Assembly: GCA_018676675.1 (NCBI GenBank)
Contig: JABHEG010000334.1
Location: 1 to 64,000 of the forward strand
Source of the DNA: Lentisphaerota bacterium
GTDB taxonomy: Bacteria > Verrucomicrobiota > Lentisphaeria > Oligosphaerales > JABHEG01
Length of the DNA stretch: 64,000 nt
Direction: 5' to 3'
The notes under the pieces were generated by a model. The model made no database searches. It was not told the origin of the DNA and worked only from the letters and a program-made list of their open reading frames with translations. Positions 15,800 through 25,146 of this stretch are shown in pieces. The position numbers and the translations under genes are program-made. Every line of letters begins with the position of its first letter. The stretch's first letter is position 1.

Positions 15800-16696
15800 G
15801 TGAGCCAAGCCGTGGACAGAACACAGTTCGACCCGGATGTCGTTCGCCAATTGGGGCGCATTGACATCATTGCGAGGGTGATCGTCAGCGGCGTCCGCCG
15901 CGGGTTGCATCGCAGTCGCCGGCGTGGCTTCAGCTCCGAGTTCAGCGACTTCAATCCCTATACTCCCGGCGACGATCTCCGCCTTCTCGACTGGCGCCTT
16001 TACGCGCGCACTGATCGCCTGTTTGTGAAGCGTTTTGAGGCAGAAACGAATGTCGAGCTGATGCTCCTGCTGGATGCCAGCGCGTCTATGGCGTGGCGTT
16101 GGCAGGACACGATCAGTAAGCTCGAGTACGCAGCCAACCTGCTGGCTGCATTCGCCTGTCTTCACATGCGTCAGCAGGATCAGGTCGGGCTTCTGGTCCA
16201 CGACGCTACATCGCTGCACCACCTTCCCCCGCGCTGCCGACGTGCCCAACTGGAAGCGATATTCTCAGCCTTGGATGAACTGTCGCCAGGGAACGCAAGT
16301 ACTTTCCCCATTCTGGTGGACAGCCTGGCCCGGCTGCGTCGACACCGAGGCATCGTCATTGCCTGTTCAGATCTTGAGGAAGAGGAAGACTCCCTGCGGG
16401 CAGCGCTTCGAGAGTTGGCCGGAACAGGGAACGAGATCATCCTCTTCCACCTCCTCGACGAAGCGGAGACCACACTTCCATTCGAAGACGCTACTCATCT
16501 TCGTGACAGTGAAACAGGAGCCACGATCCCGGTCAGCGTCCAGCAATTCCGAGATCAGTATGCGGAAAGCCTGCAGCGATTCCGGCAATCGTGGCAGGAC
16601 GAATGTGAACAATGCGGAATTTTGTACATGCCTGTCCATACCGCGATGAACTATGTCGATGTAATCATCGAGATGGTCGAGAAGCGAAATATTTGA
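15800..16696 (+). CDS. DUF58 domain protein (MoxR partner, VWA-like)
   Basis: The 298-residue protein contains the DUF58 signature DFNPYTPGDDLRLLDWRLYA followed by a VWA-like fold. The MIDAS-type motif DASAS (in LLLDASASMAW) and the later Thr/Ser and Asp (NASTFPILVDSLARL, ACSDLEEEED) are present. DUF58 proteins bind MoxR AAA+ ATPases and are thought to assemble or insert metal centres or to signal envelope stress. There is no transmembrane segment. GTG 15800 lies 20 bases after the DUF4159 gene; its ribosome-binding site is weak, which fits translation within an operon. This is an ordinary member of the family. Confidence 0.93.
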   Translation: MSQAVDRTQFDPDVVRQLGRIDIIARVIVSGVRRGLHRSRRRGFSSEFSDFNPYTPGDDLRLLDWRLYARTDRLFVKRFEAETNVELMLLLDASASMAWRWQDTISKLEYAANLLAAFACLHMRQQDQVGLLVHDATSLHHLPPRCRRAQLEAIFSALDELSPGNASTFPILVDSLARLRRHRGIVIACSDLEEEEDSLRAALRELAGTGNEIILFHLLDEAETTLPFEDATHLRDSETGATIPVSVQQFRDQYAESLQRFRQSWQDECEQCGILYMPVHTAMNYVDVIIEMVEKRNI

Positions 16697-16736
16697 GGCC
16701 CGGTGACTCATGACGGATTCTTCATAGGCCCCCCCC

Positions 16737-18833
16737 ATGTTTGGACTGCTCTTCTCAACGGCGATGTTCGGCCTGGCCACCATTGGTTGGCCTGTGTATC
16801 TGCATGTCCGCAAGCGCAGAGAGCAGCAGATCCAGATCGTCCCATCCCTGCGCATCTTCGGGTTCACGTCCCAACGCGCGAGGAAGATGCGCCTTCAGCA
16901 GCTCGTCCTCCTTCTTGCCCGTGCCGCGATCCTGATTTTCCTGTTCGCATTGGTGGCACAGCCCTTCGTCAACTCGAAACGGAGGCTGAGCTGGCTCCCC
17001 CTGGCCCCGACGGACCAGGACACGGGGCCATGCCTTGGGGTGGTAATCGATGACAGCGTCTTCTCGTCACACACACGCGACGGGATCTCCCGGCTGGAGA
17101 CGGCACGTTCGCACCTCGTTCAATGCCTCGAGACCGTTCCCGAAAACGTACATGTGAGCTTTGCCACGACGTCTTTCGGCCACCCGACACCTCCCATGTC
17201 TCCTGCCCATGCGGCTCGTTTTGTCGAGACCCTTCGCTCAGTTCCCCGTTCGGGGAATGGGACGGAAGCACTGCGTCAACTCTCAACTATGCTGGAAGGA
17301 CGCCCCGGCCGTATCCTCGTCCTTGCCTCCCGCGACCGTGCCCTTTGGCCCGTTGGCGATCTGAGCGAGGAAACGGTCGAAGCCCAAACCCCATGCCATT
17401 TCTGTGACCTGACCTCGCGCCGCCTGCCCTCCTTCCTGAGGTCCGCGGGCCCACCGACCAACGGGACACCAGGCACCTGGCTGTTCCGGCTTGGTGGATC
17501 GCCCAAACTCCTTCAAGGACGACGCATCACGGTATCCTCAGGGGATCGTGTGCTCGTGACAGGGGTCGTGGCGCTTGCTCAGGCGATGGCCCGGAGCTTG
17601 CGGCTGACACCGCCGGCAGACGTTCCTGCCGGGCCGTGTGCGGCCACTATAGAAGGTGACAGCAAGCACCCATGGTTGACTCGCTTCTTCGCCCCCCATT
17701 CGGCCGCTCTGGATCCCGGACACACCCTCGTCGTTCTCCGACCAGAGACCGAGGGCGCGCTCCTTGCGGACAAGATCCTCTCGGCCGCTCTATTGGCTGT
17801 CCGTCCGGATCTGAGAATCCAGCATAGTCGTCCGGACCAGACGAACGGTCTCCCGCAGGCAGGAGCAGCCACCATCCTGGTGGATCCCCCTGCCCTTGCC
17901 TCTTCCAGTCTCGATTGGCTCAAGGAGTCCGCCGGCAGAGGGCACCACGTTCTGCTCTGTTACACGCATGCCCCCGCCGCCGGGAGCAACAGCGTCATTC
18001 CGGGGCTTAGCGTGGCACGCGCTGTGTCGACTGAAGAGAGCGACGAAGGGGCGCTGCATCTGGATGGAGGCGGGAACGTGTCACAGGACTTGAACGAACT
18101 CATCCTGGGAGGACTGTTGGGGTTACCGGCAGAAGGCATGCTGTCATTTGACTCTGACCCTCCTCTGATCCCCATACTGAGCACTGCGGACGGACGCCCG
18201 GTGATTGCCCAGGGCCGGCCTCCTTTGCCCGGGACGTGGCTGTTCTTGGCGACTCCTGTGGACTTGGCGCCGGAAGGCCCGGCTCTCCATCCCCTGTTCC
18301 CACTGCTGCTCCGGCGGATGCTCTGGAGTGGCGATTCCTCCAGTGGAAACAGAGGAAATGTCCCGGATGTGAACGCGTCTGTCGACCTTTGCGGATGGCT
18401 GGGAGTTCCTCGAGCCCAGGGGGAGCTCGTGGCTCCGGATGATTCCCGCAGCACGTGGGACTGTACCGCAGGAGATAAGGCCGCCTTCATTCCTCCGCTT
18501 CCCGGGATCTACCGATTCGAGGATTCTGCGGGACTGGTGACTACCCATTGCGTCAATCCGGCGGTGCCGCCGCAGACCGACGATATGGAACGCGACGCCT
18601 GGGAACAGCAGCACGCCACTTACAAAGTGAACTGGTCCGACGACACTCCGCCCCCCGCTGAATGGCTCCAGGGGAACGACGCAGGGATCATTGGTGAGAC
18701 GGCGCGCAGGTACGACTTGAGCGCAATCGCTCTTGCCCTGGTTCTCTTGGCTTGCGCTGTGGAGTCTGCTGCTCTCCTGATCGTGTGGCGGCGGCCGCAG
18801 CCTTCCTCATCAGCCGTTCACAATTTTGGGTAA
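16737..18833 (+). CDS. BatA-domain membrane protein
   Basis: The 698-residue protein begins with the double-transmembrane BatA/aerotolerance N-terminal domain: MFGLLFSTAMFGLATIGWP, PSLRIFGFTSQRARKMRLQQ, then LVLLLARAAILIFLFALVAQ. A VWA-like domain follows (about 95-235, CLGVVIDDSVFSSHTRDG), then a long periplasmic region and a last transmembrane helix near the C terminus (AIALALVLLACAVESAALLI). BatA proteins place VWA domains at the inner membrane and partner MoxR/DUF58. It starts 40 bases after the DUF58 gene without a good ribosome-binding site. The partial VWA domain has DDSVFSS rather than the canonical DxSxS, so metal binding is uncertain. Confidence 0.85.
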   Translation: MFGLLFSTAMFGLATIGWPVYLHVRKRREQQIQIVPSLRIFGFTSQRARKMRLQQLVLLLARAAILIFLFALVAQPFVNSKRRLSWLPLAPTDQDTGPCLGVVIDDSVFSSHTRDGISRLETARSHLVQCLETVPENVHVSFATTSFGHPTPPMSPAHAARFVETLRSVPRSGNGTEALRQLSTMLEGRPGRILVLASRDRALWPVGDLSEETVEAQTPCHFCDLTSRRLPSFLRSAGPPTNGTPGTWLFRLGGSPKLLQGRRITVSSGDRVLVTGVVALAQAMARSLRLTPPADVPAGPCAATIEGDSKHPWLTRFFAPHSAALDPGHTLVVLRPETEGALLADKILSAALLAVRPDLRIQHSRPDQTNGLPQAGAATILVDPPALASSSLDWLKESAGRGHHVLLCYTHAPAAGSNSVIPGLSVARAVSTEESDEGALHLDGGGNVSQDLNELILGGLLGLPAEGMLSFDSDPPLIPILSTADGRPVIAQGRPPLPGTWLFLATPVDLAPEGPALHPLFPLLLRRMLWSGDSSSGNRGNVPDVNASVDLCGWLGVPRAQGELVAPDDSRSTWDCTAGDKAAFIPPLPGIYRFEDSAGLVTTHCVNPAVPPQTDDMERDAWEQQHATYKVNWSDDTPPPAEWLQGNDAGIIGETARRYDLSAIALALVLLACAVESAALLIVWRRPQPSSSAVHNFG

Positions 18834-18865
18834 ACAGTGATCCGAAGCAGAGGAGAATAGTGTTC

Positions 18866-19867
18866 GTGAGAAAACCCAAAGCTGCCTTTCTGAACAACGG
18901 TCCCCAGATTGACTCCGTGTACGGGCAAGGCCGGCGCACGCGTGTGGCAGATCTGACCGATGTGTACCCGGATGTGGTTTCTGCAGAGACGTTCGAGGAC
19001 CACCGGGCAGCGTTGGTGGACGTGGAAGCCGTTTTCTCAACGTGGGGCATGCCGGCTTTGTCAGCCGAGCAGATCGCCGAAATGCCGGCGCTCAAAGCTG
19101 TGTTCTACGCGGCAGGATCCGTTCAGAATTTCGCCCGTCCGTTCCTGGAGCGGGATGTCACCGTAGTCAGCGCCTGGGTGGCAAACGGCATGTGCGTTGC
19201 TGAGTTCACGCTGGCGCAGATCCTCCTGTCCTGCAAAGGCTATTTCCGAAACACGCAAGATTGCCGGTCACCTGAGAAACGCCGTGGTGGGGGCGTTGTC
19301 CGGGGGCGGGGCGTTTTCGGGGCAACGGTCGCCCTTGTGGGAATCGGGGCCATTGGGCGCGCAGTGGCCGCAATGCTTAAGCCGTTCAACACGACCGTTC
19401 TTGGAGTCGATCCGTATCTACCCGAAGATCAGGCTCGCGCACTGGACTTGGAGATGGTGTCCCTAGAGGAGGCCTTCGAACGGGCCTACGTCGTGAGTAA
19501 TCACCTTCCCAACCTACCGACGCTGCAGGGCGTCTTGACGGGGAAACTGTTCTCCGCCATGCCACACGGGGCGACGTTCATCAACACCGGGCGTGGGGCT
19601 CAGGTGCAGGAGGATGGACTTATTCGTGTGCTCAACCAGCGACCGGACTTGACCGCCCTTCTTGATGTGACCGCACCGGAGCCGCCCAAGCCGGAGTCAG
19701 AACTCTACACCTTGCCCAACGTGCAGCTCAGTTCCCATATTGCGGGAGCCATGAACAACGAGGTTGTCCGGATGGCCGACACGGCCATTGAGGAGTTCAT
19801 CTCCTGGCGCGATGGACAGCCCCTTCGGTACTCCGTGTCCCTCGAGCAGCTTGAGATTATGGCCTGA
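18866..19867 (+). CDS. D-2-hydroxyacid dehydrogenase family protein
   Basis: This is an NAD-dependent 2-hydroxyacid dehydrogenase of the phosphoglycerate-dehydrogenase type. The dinucleotide motif is VALVGIGAIGRAVA, and the catalytic triad is Arg in FINTGRGAQV, Glu in DVTAPEPPKP and His in LSSHIAGAMN. It should interconvert a 2-keto acid and its D-2-hydroxy acid in the cytoplasm. AGGAG lies at 18851-18855; GTG 18866 (spacing 10) is preferred over GTG 18860 (spacing 4). It lies between the BatA and VWA-like genes, with gaps of 32 and 17 bases, so it appears to be transcribed with the Bat operon although its function seems unrelated. The substrate is unknown. Confidence 0.9.
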   Translation: MRKPKAAFLNNGPQIDSVYGQGRRTRVADLTDVYPDVVSAETFEDHRAALVDVEAVFSTWGMPALSAEQIAEMPALKAVFYAAGSVQNFARPFLERDVTVVSAWVANGMCVAEFTLAQILLSCKGYFRNTQDCRSPEKRRGGGVVRGRGVFGATVALVGIGAIGRAVAAMLKPFNTTVLGVDPYLPEDQARALDLEMVSLEEAFERAYVVSNHLPNLPTLQGVLTGKLFSAMPHGATFINTGRGAQVQEDGLIRVLNQRPDLTALLDVTAPEPPKPESELYTLPNVQLSSHIAGAMNNEVVRMADTAIEEFISWRDGQPLRYSVSLEQLEIMA

Positions 19868-19884
19868 TTGAAGGAGAGTGCTTT

Positions 19885-21981
19885 TTGCCGGTTGACCTGC
19901 CATGGTTCGCCCTGTTCCTTTCGGCACTTGGACTGCTTGCCGTTGCTGCCTGCGTGGTGTCCCGTCGGGTCGCACGGCTCGCAGGCTCAGGGCCGGCCGT
20001 CGTCGGGGTCATTCTTCGACTGGTGATCCTCGTACTCCTTGCTTTGCTCGCCTGGTTGGTGTTCTATGGGGCGGAAGAGACCACGTTAGACCGGGAGGCC
20101 GAAACACGGAGGGTCGCACTCCTCAGGGATGAGTCGACCAGCATGAGCTTCCTGACCCCTGCCGGAACGCCGCGAAGTGCCTTGGCGGCAGAGGTCATGC
20201 TGCATGCGGATGAAGCGGTGAAACGGGCAGACTCGGCCTGGGAAACAGCTCCGTTCAGCTTCGCCGAGAATATCGTTCCAGCTGACGAGACACAGGTTCT
20301 GGTCAAAGACGGAACTGCCCTTGTGAATGCCCTGTCGCAGGTGCTGGAGCGCGACTCCTTTGATGCCCTCTTTATCGTGTCAGACGGTGCATCGACCGAC
20401 GGTCTCCCACCACCTTACCTGCTGGACTGGGCTCAAAACCGAGGGACGGTCCTGGCAGCGGTTTGTGCGGCTGATTCCGCCGCCCCGACCATCGACGTGG
20501 CCGTGGTTGAGAGCCAGACGGCTCGAATCAATCCTGAGTTGGTGACGGCCCGGCTCAATCTGCTGCACGGTGGACAAGGCCCGGTGACGGTCATCCTCGA
20601 CATTGATGGGCAGGAAACGACCCGTCATGAAGTCATGGGGACGGGCCTCACGAGCATCACCTTCCCGGTTGCTGGCATGTCCCCGGGATGGCACGAGTAT
20701 GCTGTCCGCATTCCGCCAATGCAGGGCGAGGCGACCACGCTCAACAACCTGAGACGCGGGGTGTTCCGCATTGCGTCCCATCGTATCCTCCTGGTCTATA
20801 GCCGACCCAATATCGAGTTAATGGAGCTGTCGCGTTTCCTGAACACTGAACACCCAGGAAGAACGACGGCTGTCAACGCACGCAGCCAAACGCTGCTGAC
20901 GATTGACCCGAACGATTATATGCTCCTTATTCTCGCAGATGTCTCCCCGCAGGCGTTGCCGCCGACCATCATGAAGCTGGTCCGCCAAGGGACGCCTACC
21001 ACCGTTATTCTGGCTGGCCGTAACTTCTCGCGATGGACTGCAGCTACCGCGCCGACAGTGCCATTGATGAAGCATCTTGACCTCACCCATCTCGGCGGCA
21101 AGGAAGGCGGAGGGATCGTCCAGTTGCGCCCGGGGGTACGCGCTCCTGCTTTTGACCTTGAGGAAGGACAGGATTTGCCTCTCAATCTGATCCACAGCGC
21201 CGAACCCACCCAGAGTGCGCATCGTGTTCTCAACGCCTGCATCGGTGATCTCGCACTCCCACTGGTCCTGGCTGATCGCCGGACCAATCCACGTTGTGTC
21301 GTTGTGGCTTGCGACACGACGTGGAAGTGGCGACGACATCCGGATGCCTTCGTGCGTCGCCACTACGACATCGTCTGGGGCGGCGTCATTGGCTGGCTTG
21401 CCGGAGGCTATGAACAGGCGGGAGGGCTCCTGCTGGAGGCGACTGCGGCAACCGCCCCGGAGCAGCCCCCAAGCGTGGTTGTTTCGCCGGCTCCCGGGCG
21501 TGATGCCGCTCAGATCAGGGATCTGACGGTTACTGCTTACGAGGGATCCAGAGTACATGATCTGGAGGTGGAGGCCCAAGGCAGTGAGTTCCGAGCTGTC
21601 TACCCACTTCAGCCGGTGGAGCATCGCCCATACATCGTTTGGCTCAAGGCCACGGCGCAGGACACCAGTGGGAATCCGTTGGAGAGCGAACGGGTACCGC
21701 TGGCGGTCCCCCTGAACGTGAGTGAGTTGAGCGATTCAGCCATCCGAGCTGATACGCTGAGAACTCTTGTCGGAACGCACCCCGAGCGTTTCGGGTTCGC
21801 CCCCGACGCCGAACGCGTTATCGGCGACCTCCTGCAGTCTCTCCAGAGCAAGGCACCGGAGACGGACCGGCGCGACCGCTCCCACGACCTCGAATTTGCC
21901 CTGGCTCTCATCACCTTCTTGCTCCTGGGTATCGAGTGGCTCATTGAGCGGCGGGCAAACGCCCGGAGCGGACTGAGCTAG
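19885..21981 (+). CDS. VWA/BatA-like membrane protein, last gene of MoxR/Bat operon
   Basis: The 698-residue protein starts with two transmembrane helices (about 7-27 and 38-62), then a VWA-like domain with a DESTSM MIDAS-type motif and FIVSDGAST. An immunoglobulin-like and a glutamine-amidotransferase-like region follow (HRILLVYSRPNIELMELSRF, VVVACDTTWKWRRH). A C-terminal helix (ALALITFLLLGIEWLIE) closes the protein. This arrangement is typical of the large membrane partners in MoxR/DUF58/BatA operons. The start codon is TTG at 19885, supported by AAGGAGAG at 19871-19878. It likely faces the periplasm. The biochemical role of these proteins is not established. Confidence 0.85.
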   Translation: MPVDLPWFALFLSALGLLAVAACVVSRRVARLAGSGPAVVGVILRLVILVLLALLAWLVFYGAEETTLDREAETRRVALLRDESTSMSFLTPAGTPRSALAAEVMLHADEAVKRADSAWETAPFSFAENIVPADETQVLVKDGTALVNALSQVLERDSFDALFIVSDGASTDGLPPPYLLDWAQNRGTVLAAVCAADSAAPTIDVAVVESQTARINPELVTARLNLLHGGQGPVTVILDIDGQETTRHEVMGTGLTSITFPVAGMSPGWHEYAVRIPPMQGEATTLNNLRRGVFRIASHRILLVYSRPNIELMELSRFLNTEHPGRTTAVNARSQTLLTIDPNDYMLLILADVSPQALPPTIMKLVRQGTPTTVILAGRNFSRWTAATAPTVPLMKHLDLTHLGGKEGGGIVQLRPGVRAPAFDLEEGQDLPLNLIHSAEPTQSAHRVLNACIGDLALPLVLADRRTNPRCVVVACDTTWKWRRHPDAFVRRHYDIVWGGVIGWLAGGYEQAGGLLLEATAATAPEQPPSVVVSPAPGRDAAQIRDLTVTAYEGSRVHDLEVEAQGSEFRAVYPLQPVEHRPYIVWLKATAQDTSGNPLESERVPLAVPLNVSELSDSAIRADTLRTLVGTHPERFGFAPDAERVIGDLLQSLQSKAPETDRRDRSHDLEFALALITFLLLGIEWLIERRANARSGLS

Positions 21982-22124
21982 CCTCAATGCTGTTGAACTA
22001 GCTTTCTCACGGAGAAGACGGCCGCTGAGGACATCGGCCCTCCGGCACGTCCTGCCCTCGGAAACGCTCTTGGAGCGTCGGCGTCCCCGACGACCGCGCC
22101 TTAAGTCAACAGTATTGGAGCTAG
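21978..22124. repeat. MITE-like element with imperfect 24-bp terminal inverted repeats
   Basis: The ends 21978-22001 and 22101-22124 are inverted copies of each other with several mismatches; CTAGC and CTGTTGA are matched blocks. They enclose about 99 GC-rich bases without a gene. The element overlaps the stop codon of the Bat operon's last gene. It could be a miniature mobile element or a long terminator hairpin. Only one copy is seen here. Confidence 0.3.
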
Positions 22125-22251
22125 GAGCCTGTCGGACGGCTTCTTTTCTTCTGGCTGAAGTGTGGGGCACGCGAACAAATGCGTGGTGGGGGGAGTCAAA
22201 GGCAAACAGAACAGAGCGACTTCGTCTCGCGGCAGATACAGGAGAAAAACG

Positions 22252-22902
22252 ATGAGATACACGGTGTTGGGTGTTGGTCTGGAGGCCATGGCCCTCCTCT
22301 GTTGCGCCGCTTGCTCGGGGGCGGAGACCAGTGTCATTCCAGCGAAGGAGGCCCCCCTTCCTGAGAATGCCACAGCCGCCGTTTTCGGAGGCGGGTGTTT
22401 CTGGTGCACGGAAGCCATATACCAACGCGTAGACGGTGTGCTCAGGGTTACCCCAGGATACGCAGGGGGAAAGGCCCCAAAGCCCAGCTACCAGAGCGTC
22501 TGCAAGGGAACGACCGGTCACGCCGAAGTCGTTCGGATCATGTATGATCCTGCGCTGGTTACCTTCGAGCAACTTCTGGACGTCTTCTTTGCTACCCATG
22601 ACCCCACCACACTCAACAAGCAGGGCGCTGACGTTGGTACGCAGTACCGGTCGGTCATCTTCTGCCAGGATGAGACGCAAAAAAAGCAGGCCCAGAACAA
22701 GATAGACGCGCTGAACAAGGCCGGCGTGTTCCCGAAGCCTATCGTGACGGTGGTTGGCTCTGCCGCCACGTTCTACGAAGCAGAAGACTACCATCGGAAC
22801 TACTTCGGCCGGAATGGCGGGCAACCCTACTGCCGTGCAGTCATTGCTCCAAAGGTGCGCAAGTTCGAGAAGAGCAAGGCGGACATACTGGGGGCAGACT
22901 GA
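22252..22902 (+). CDS. msrA: Peptide-methionine (S)-S-oxide reductase MsrA, lipoprotein-like
   Basis: MsrA reduces methionine S-sulfoxide in proteins. The catalytic motif GGGCFWC contains Cys49; other family motifs are GYAGGKAPKPSYQSVCKG, GHAEVVRI, THDPTTLNKQGADVGTQYRS and AEDYHRNYF. A candidate resolving Cys is in GQPYCRAVI. A hydrophobic N terminus ends in CAAC (Cys21), a possible lipobox, so the enzyme likely works in the periplasm as a membrane-anchored repair protein. ATG 22252 has AGGAGA upstream at 22240-22245; the frame upstream of it is not MsrA-like. The mature enzyme has the usual length. It is followed after 69 bases by a GH4 gene on the same strand. Confidence 0.95.
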   Translation: MRYTVLGVGLEAMALLCCAACSGAETSVIPAKEAPLPENATAAVFGGGCFWCTEAIYQRVDGVLRVTPGYAGGKAPKPSYQSVCKGTTGHAEVVRIMYDPALVTFEQLLDVFFATHDPTTLNKQGADVGTQYRSVIFCQDETQKKQAQNKIDALNKAGVFPKPIVTVVGSAATFYEAEDYHRNYFGRNGGQPYCRAVIAPKVRKFEKSKADILGAD

Positions 22903-22971
22903 TTCACTCCTCTTCAGCCTGTATGGCGGCTGGTGTTGAACGACGGAACCGTAGAATCGGAGTAATGCAAG

Positions 22972-24309
22972 ATGCCCAAAGTAGCGTTCATCGGGGCTGG
23001 GAGCTACGGCTTCACTCGCCGCCTTGTCGGGGACCTGTTGACTTACGACGCCATGCGAGATGCCGACCTTGCTTTCATGGATGTCGACGCTGAGCGTCTT
23101 GGCAGAGCCGAGACGATCGTCAGGGCTCTGTTGGAGAACGAGGGAATGGCCCCGGAACGGCCCCTGTTCACTCACGATCGCGACCAGGCCATCGAAGGGG
23201 CTGATTTCGTGGTCAACCTCGTCAAGATCGGCATGCTTCCTCCGTCCTTTGCGGACATTGATGTGCCCAAGAAGTATGGCTTGAAGCAGACGATCGGTGA
23301 CACGTCGTGCGTTGCCGGCGTCTTTCGTGGTCTGCGCACCATGCCATGGGCCGTCCAGCTTTGCCGTGACATTGAGAAGCTCTGCCCCGCGAATGCTGTC
23401 GTCCTCAACTACACGAACCCGCAGGCTCCTCTGGTCATGGCGTGTGCCCAGACGTCGCGCGTTCCGTTCATCGGGCTCTGCCACAGTGTTCAGGGCACCA
23501 CACGGGCGATCGCAAAGTATCTGGACGTTCCTTACGACGAGATGGCCTTCGAAGCTGCCGGAATCAACCACATGAGTTGGGTGACAAAGCTTGAGCACGA
23601 GGGACAGGATCTCTACCCCAAGCTCCGGCAGTTGGTTGGGGATCGTGGGATCTACAACCAGACCGATGGCGAGGATGATTCGGTACAGCCGTTCCTTGGC
23701 CCAACGCGTCTGGATATGCTCAACCGCATCGGGTACGCCGTCACGGAGTCAAGTACGCACTTCGCTGAATATGTTCCTTACTACGCACGGACAGATGAGT
23801 TGATCGAGACGTATCGGGTCAGTATCGATCAGTACAAGCGGAACATGGAGAACAAGTCGAAGGCGGCGGAGGAGTTCTACCGCAAAGCTCAGAACAACGA
23901 ACTGCCGGCCGTCGAGCGCAGCGTCGAGTACGGATGCCGCATCATCAATGCCATGTTGACCAACGAGCCGGATTGCGTCTATGCCAACGTCATGAATGAC
24001 GGACTGGTCACGAACCTGCCGCGGTTCGCCGCTGTTGAAGTCGCCTCACTTGTTGATCGGAATGGCGTTCACCCTTGCCGTTTTGGTGATCTCCCCACCG
24101 TGTGTGCCGGCCTCTGTCAGATGGAAGTGGCCGTCCACCAATTGGCCGTGGAAGCCGTTCTGGAGCGCGACCGCAGCAAGGTCTACCATGCCCTGATGCT
24201 GGATCCCCTCACCCATTCGGTCATGGACCTGGACGACATGAAAAATCTGGCGAATGAACTCATCGACGGCCAACAGGAGTGGTTGGGGGAGGTCTTCCCC
24301 ATGAGTTGA
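22972..24309 (+). CDS. GH4-family NAD-dependent glycosidase (MelA/AglA type)
   Basis: This 445-residue protein is a glycoside hydrolase family 4 enzyme, which uses NAD+ and a divalent metal for a redox-elimination mechanism. The Rossmann motif is FIGAGSYGFTRRLVGDLL. The conserved NYTNP, the metal-site Cys in GLCHSVQGT and the metal-site His in AGINHMSW are present, and so is the later block GCRIINAML. Length and motifs fit alpha-galactosidase/alpha-glucosidase members more than 6-phospho-glycosidases; the exact sugar is not decidable. It is cytoplasmic. GGAG lies about 10 bases before ATG 22972. It is convergent with the carboxylase genes. Confidence 0.93.
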   Translation: MPKVAFIGAGSYGFTRRLVGDLLTYDAMRDADLAFMDVDAERLGRAETIVRALLENEGMAPERPLFTHDRDQAIEGADFVVNLVKIGMLPPSFADIDVPKKYGLKQTIGDTSCVAGVFRGLRTMPWAVQLCRDIEKLCPANAVVLNYTNPQAPLVMACAQTSRVPFIGLCHSVQGTTRAIAKYLDVPYDEMAFEAAGINHMSWVTKLEHEGQDLYPKLRQLVGDRGIYNQTDGEDDSVQPFLGPTRLDMLNRIGYAVTESSTHFAEYVPYYARTDELIETYRVSIDQYKRNMENKSKAAEEFYRKAQNNELPAVERSVEYGCRIINAMLTNEPDCVYANVMNDGLVTNLPRFAAVEVASLVDRNGVHPCRFGDLPTVCAGLCQMEVAVHQLAVEAVLERDRSKVYHALMLDPLTHSVMDLDDMKNLANELIDGQQEWLGEVFPMS

Positions 24310-24431
24310 TCTCAGGGGCGTAGGCTAAGCGATCATGGTGAGAATTGGGGTCGGCCGCCACCTTATTCACCCGCCGTATTCCGCTCCGGACTCACCGATG
24401 GCGAGTGCCGGGGCCAGGACATGACGGCCAC

Positions 24432-24896
24432 TCAGCCGCCGTCGACCGATGGAGCAGAGGCGGGGGTAACGACTGCGAGGGTGTCTCCCAACTGCACGGT
24501 GTCGCCAGTCTGAACCCGTAACTCGGCAAGAGTCCCGGCACACGGGGCAGCAACATCGTTCTTCATCTTCATGGCTTCGAGGACGAGGACGGTTTCCCCT
24601 TCAGCCACATGCTGCCCCGGCCCCTTGCTCAAAGCAGAAACCACGCCGGGCATGGGGGCGTAGACTGCCAGGGCGGATGCCTGTGATGCAGCGGCGACCT
24701 CCTGGGGATGGACGTCTGGCCCAGCTACTGTTTCCGGGACATCGTCGTCCGGGTGTGTTCTGGCATAGTCAAGTAGCCGTCTTGCGGATACCGTTCCCGC
24801 CTTGTCCCCCAGGCGAACGGACAGCCTGCCGTCGTGAAGATCGTGAATCTCAACGTCGTAAGTTGCCCCGTGGATCTGTACGCTGTAAACCGCCAT
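24432..24896 (-). CDS. Biotin carboxyl carrier subunit
   Basis: The 154-residue protein ends in a biotinyl domain (about 76-146) with APMPGVVSAL and the biotinylation motif EAMKM, where Lys110 carries biotin. An N-terminal beta domain (1-50) and a short linker with no long Pro/Ala spacer precede it. It would carry carboxybiotin between enzyme sites of an acyl-CoA carboxylase or decarboxylase. The gene is last in a three-gene minus-strand operon after the carboxyltransferase and a small subunit; only 3 bases separate it from the latter. No biotin carboxylase gene is in the window, so the partner must be elsewhere or the complex must be a decarboxylase/transcarboxylase. Confidence 0.93.
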   Translation of the reverse strand: MAVYSVQIHGATYDVEIHDLHDGRLSVRLGDKAGTVSARRLLDYARTHPDDDVPETVAGPDVHPQEVAAASQASALAVYAPMPGVVSALSKGPGQHVAEGETVLVLEAMKMKNDVAAPCAGTLAELRVQTGDTVQLGDTLAVVTPASAPSVDGG

Positions 24897-24899
24897 GTG

Positions 24900-25088
24900 T
24901 CAGCCTCCTACGCCAGCTAACCGCGCAGCCAAACGCCAATTCTCGCGATCCTGCACCGGCTCGATGACAGCTGGAACTCCGCGCGACAGATGCAGGTACG
25001 TAGCCGCGATGATGGCCAGAATCTCATCCTCGCTGAACACGTGCTCGAAGTCAAGCTCTTCATTTCTTCGAACGGATTCTCTACTCAC
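24900..25088 (-). CDS. Small subunit of biotin-dependent carboxyltransferase complex (OadG/MmdD tail-like)
   Basis: The 62-residue protein lies between the carboxyltransferase and biotin carrier genes. The segment FSEDEILAIIAATYLHLSRG resembles the cytoplasmic C-terminal tail of OadG/MmdD-type subunits, which hold decarboxylase complexes together, but the usual N-terminal membrane helix is missing. The start is GTG at 25088 with GGAGAG five bases upstream. Its stop is 3 bases from the next start, so it is surely part of the operon. An 11-codon frame beginning with ATG ends at a TGA that overlaps this GTG, which may be a translational coupling device. Role as a docking subunit is inference. 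Confidence 0.65.
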   Translation of the reverse strand: MSRESVRRNEELDFEHVFSEDEILAIIAATYLHLSRGVPAVIEPVQDRENWRLAARLAGVGG

Positions 25089-25146
25089 AATTTCTCTCCA
25101 ACTGCCAGAACCGCTATCATCTGGCCTGCGTGGACAGGGGGGACGT

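Noticed and set aside
22126..22150. A possible rho-independent terminator (AGCC...GGCT followed by TCTTTTCTT)
   Set aside because: Only four base pairs form a continuous stem, too weak to call although the T-rich tail fits.
21736..23598. A 620-codon minus-strand open frame spanning the Bat operon end, msrA and GH4
   Set aside because: It crosses three unrelated plus-strand genes and an intergenic element, which no real gene would do; no motif is present.
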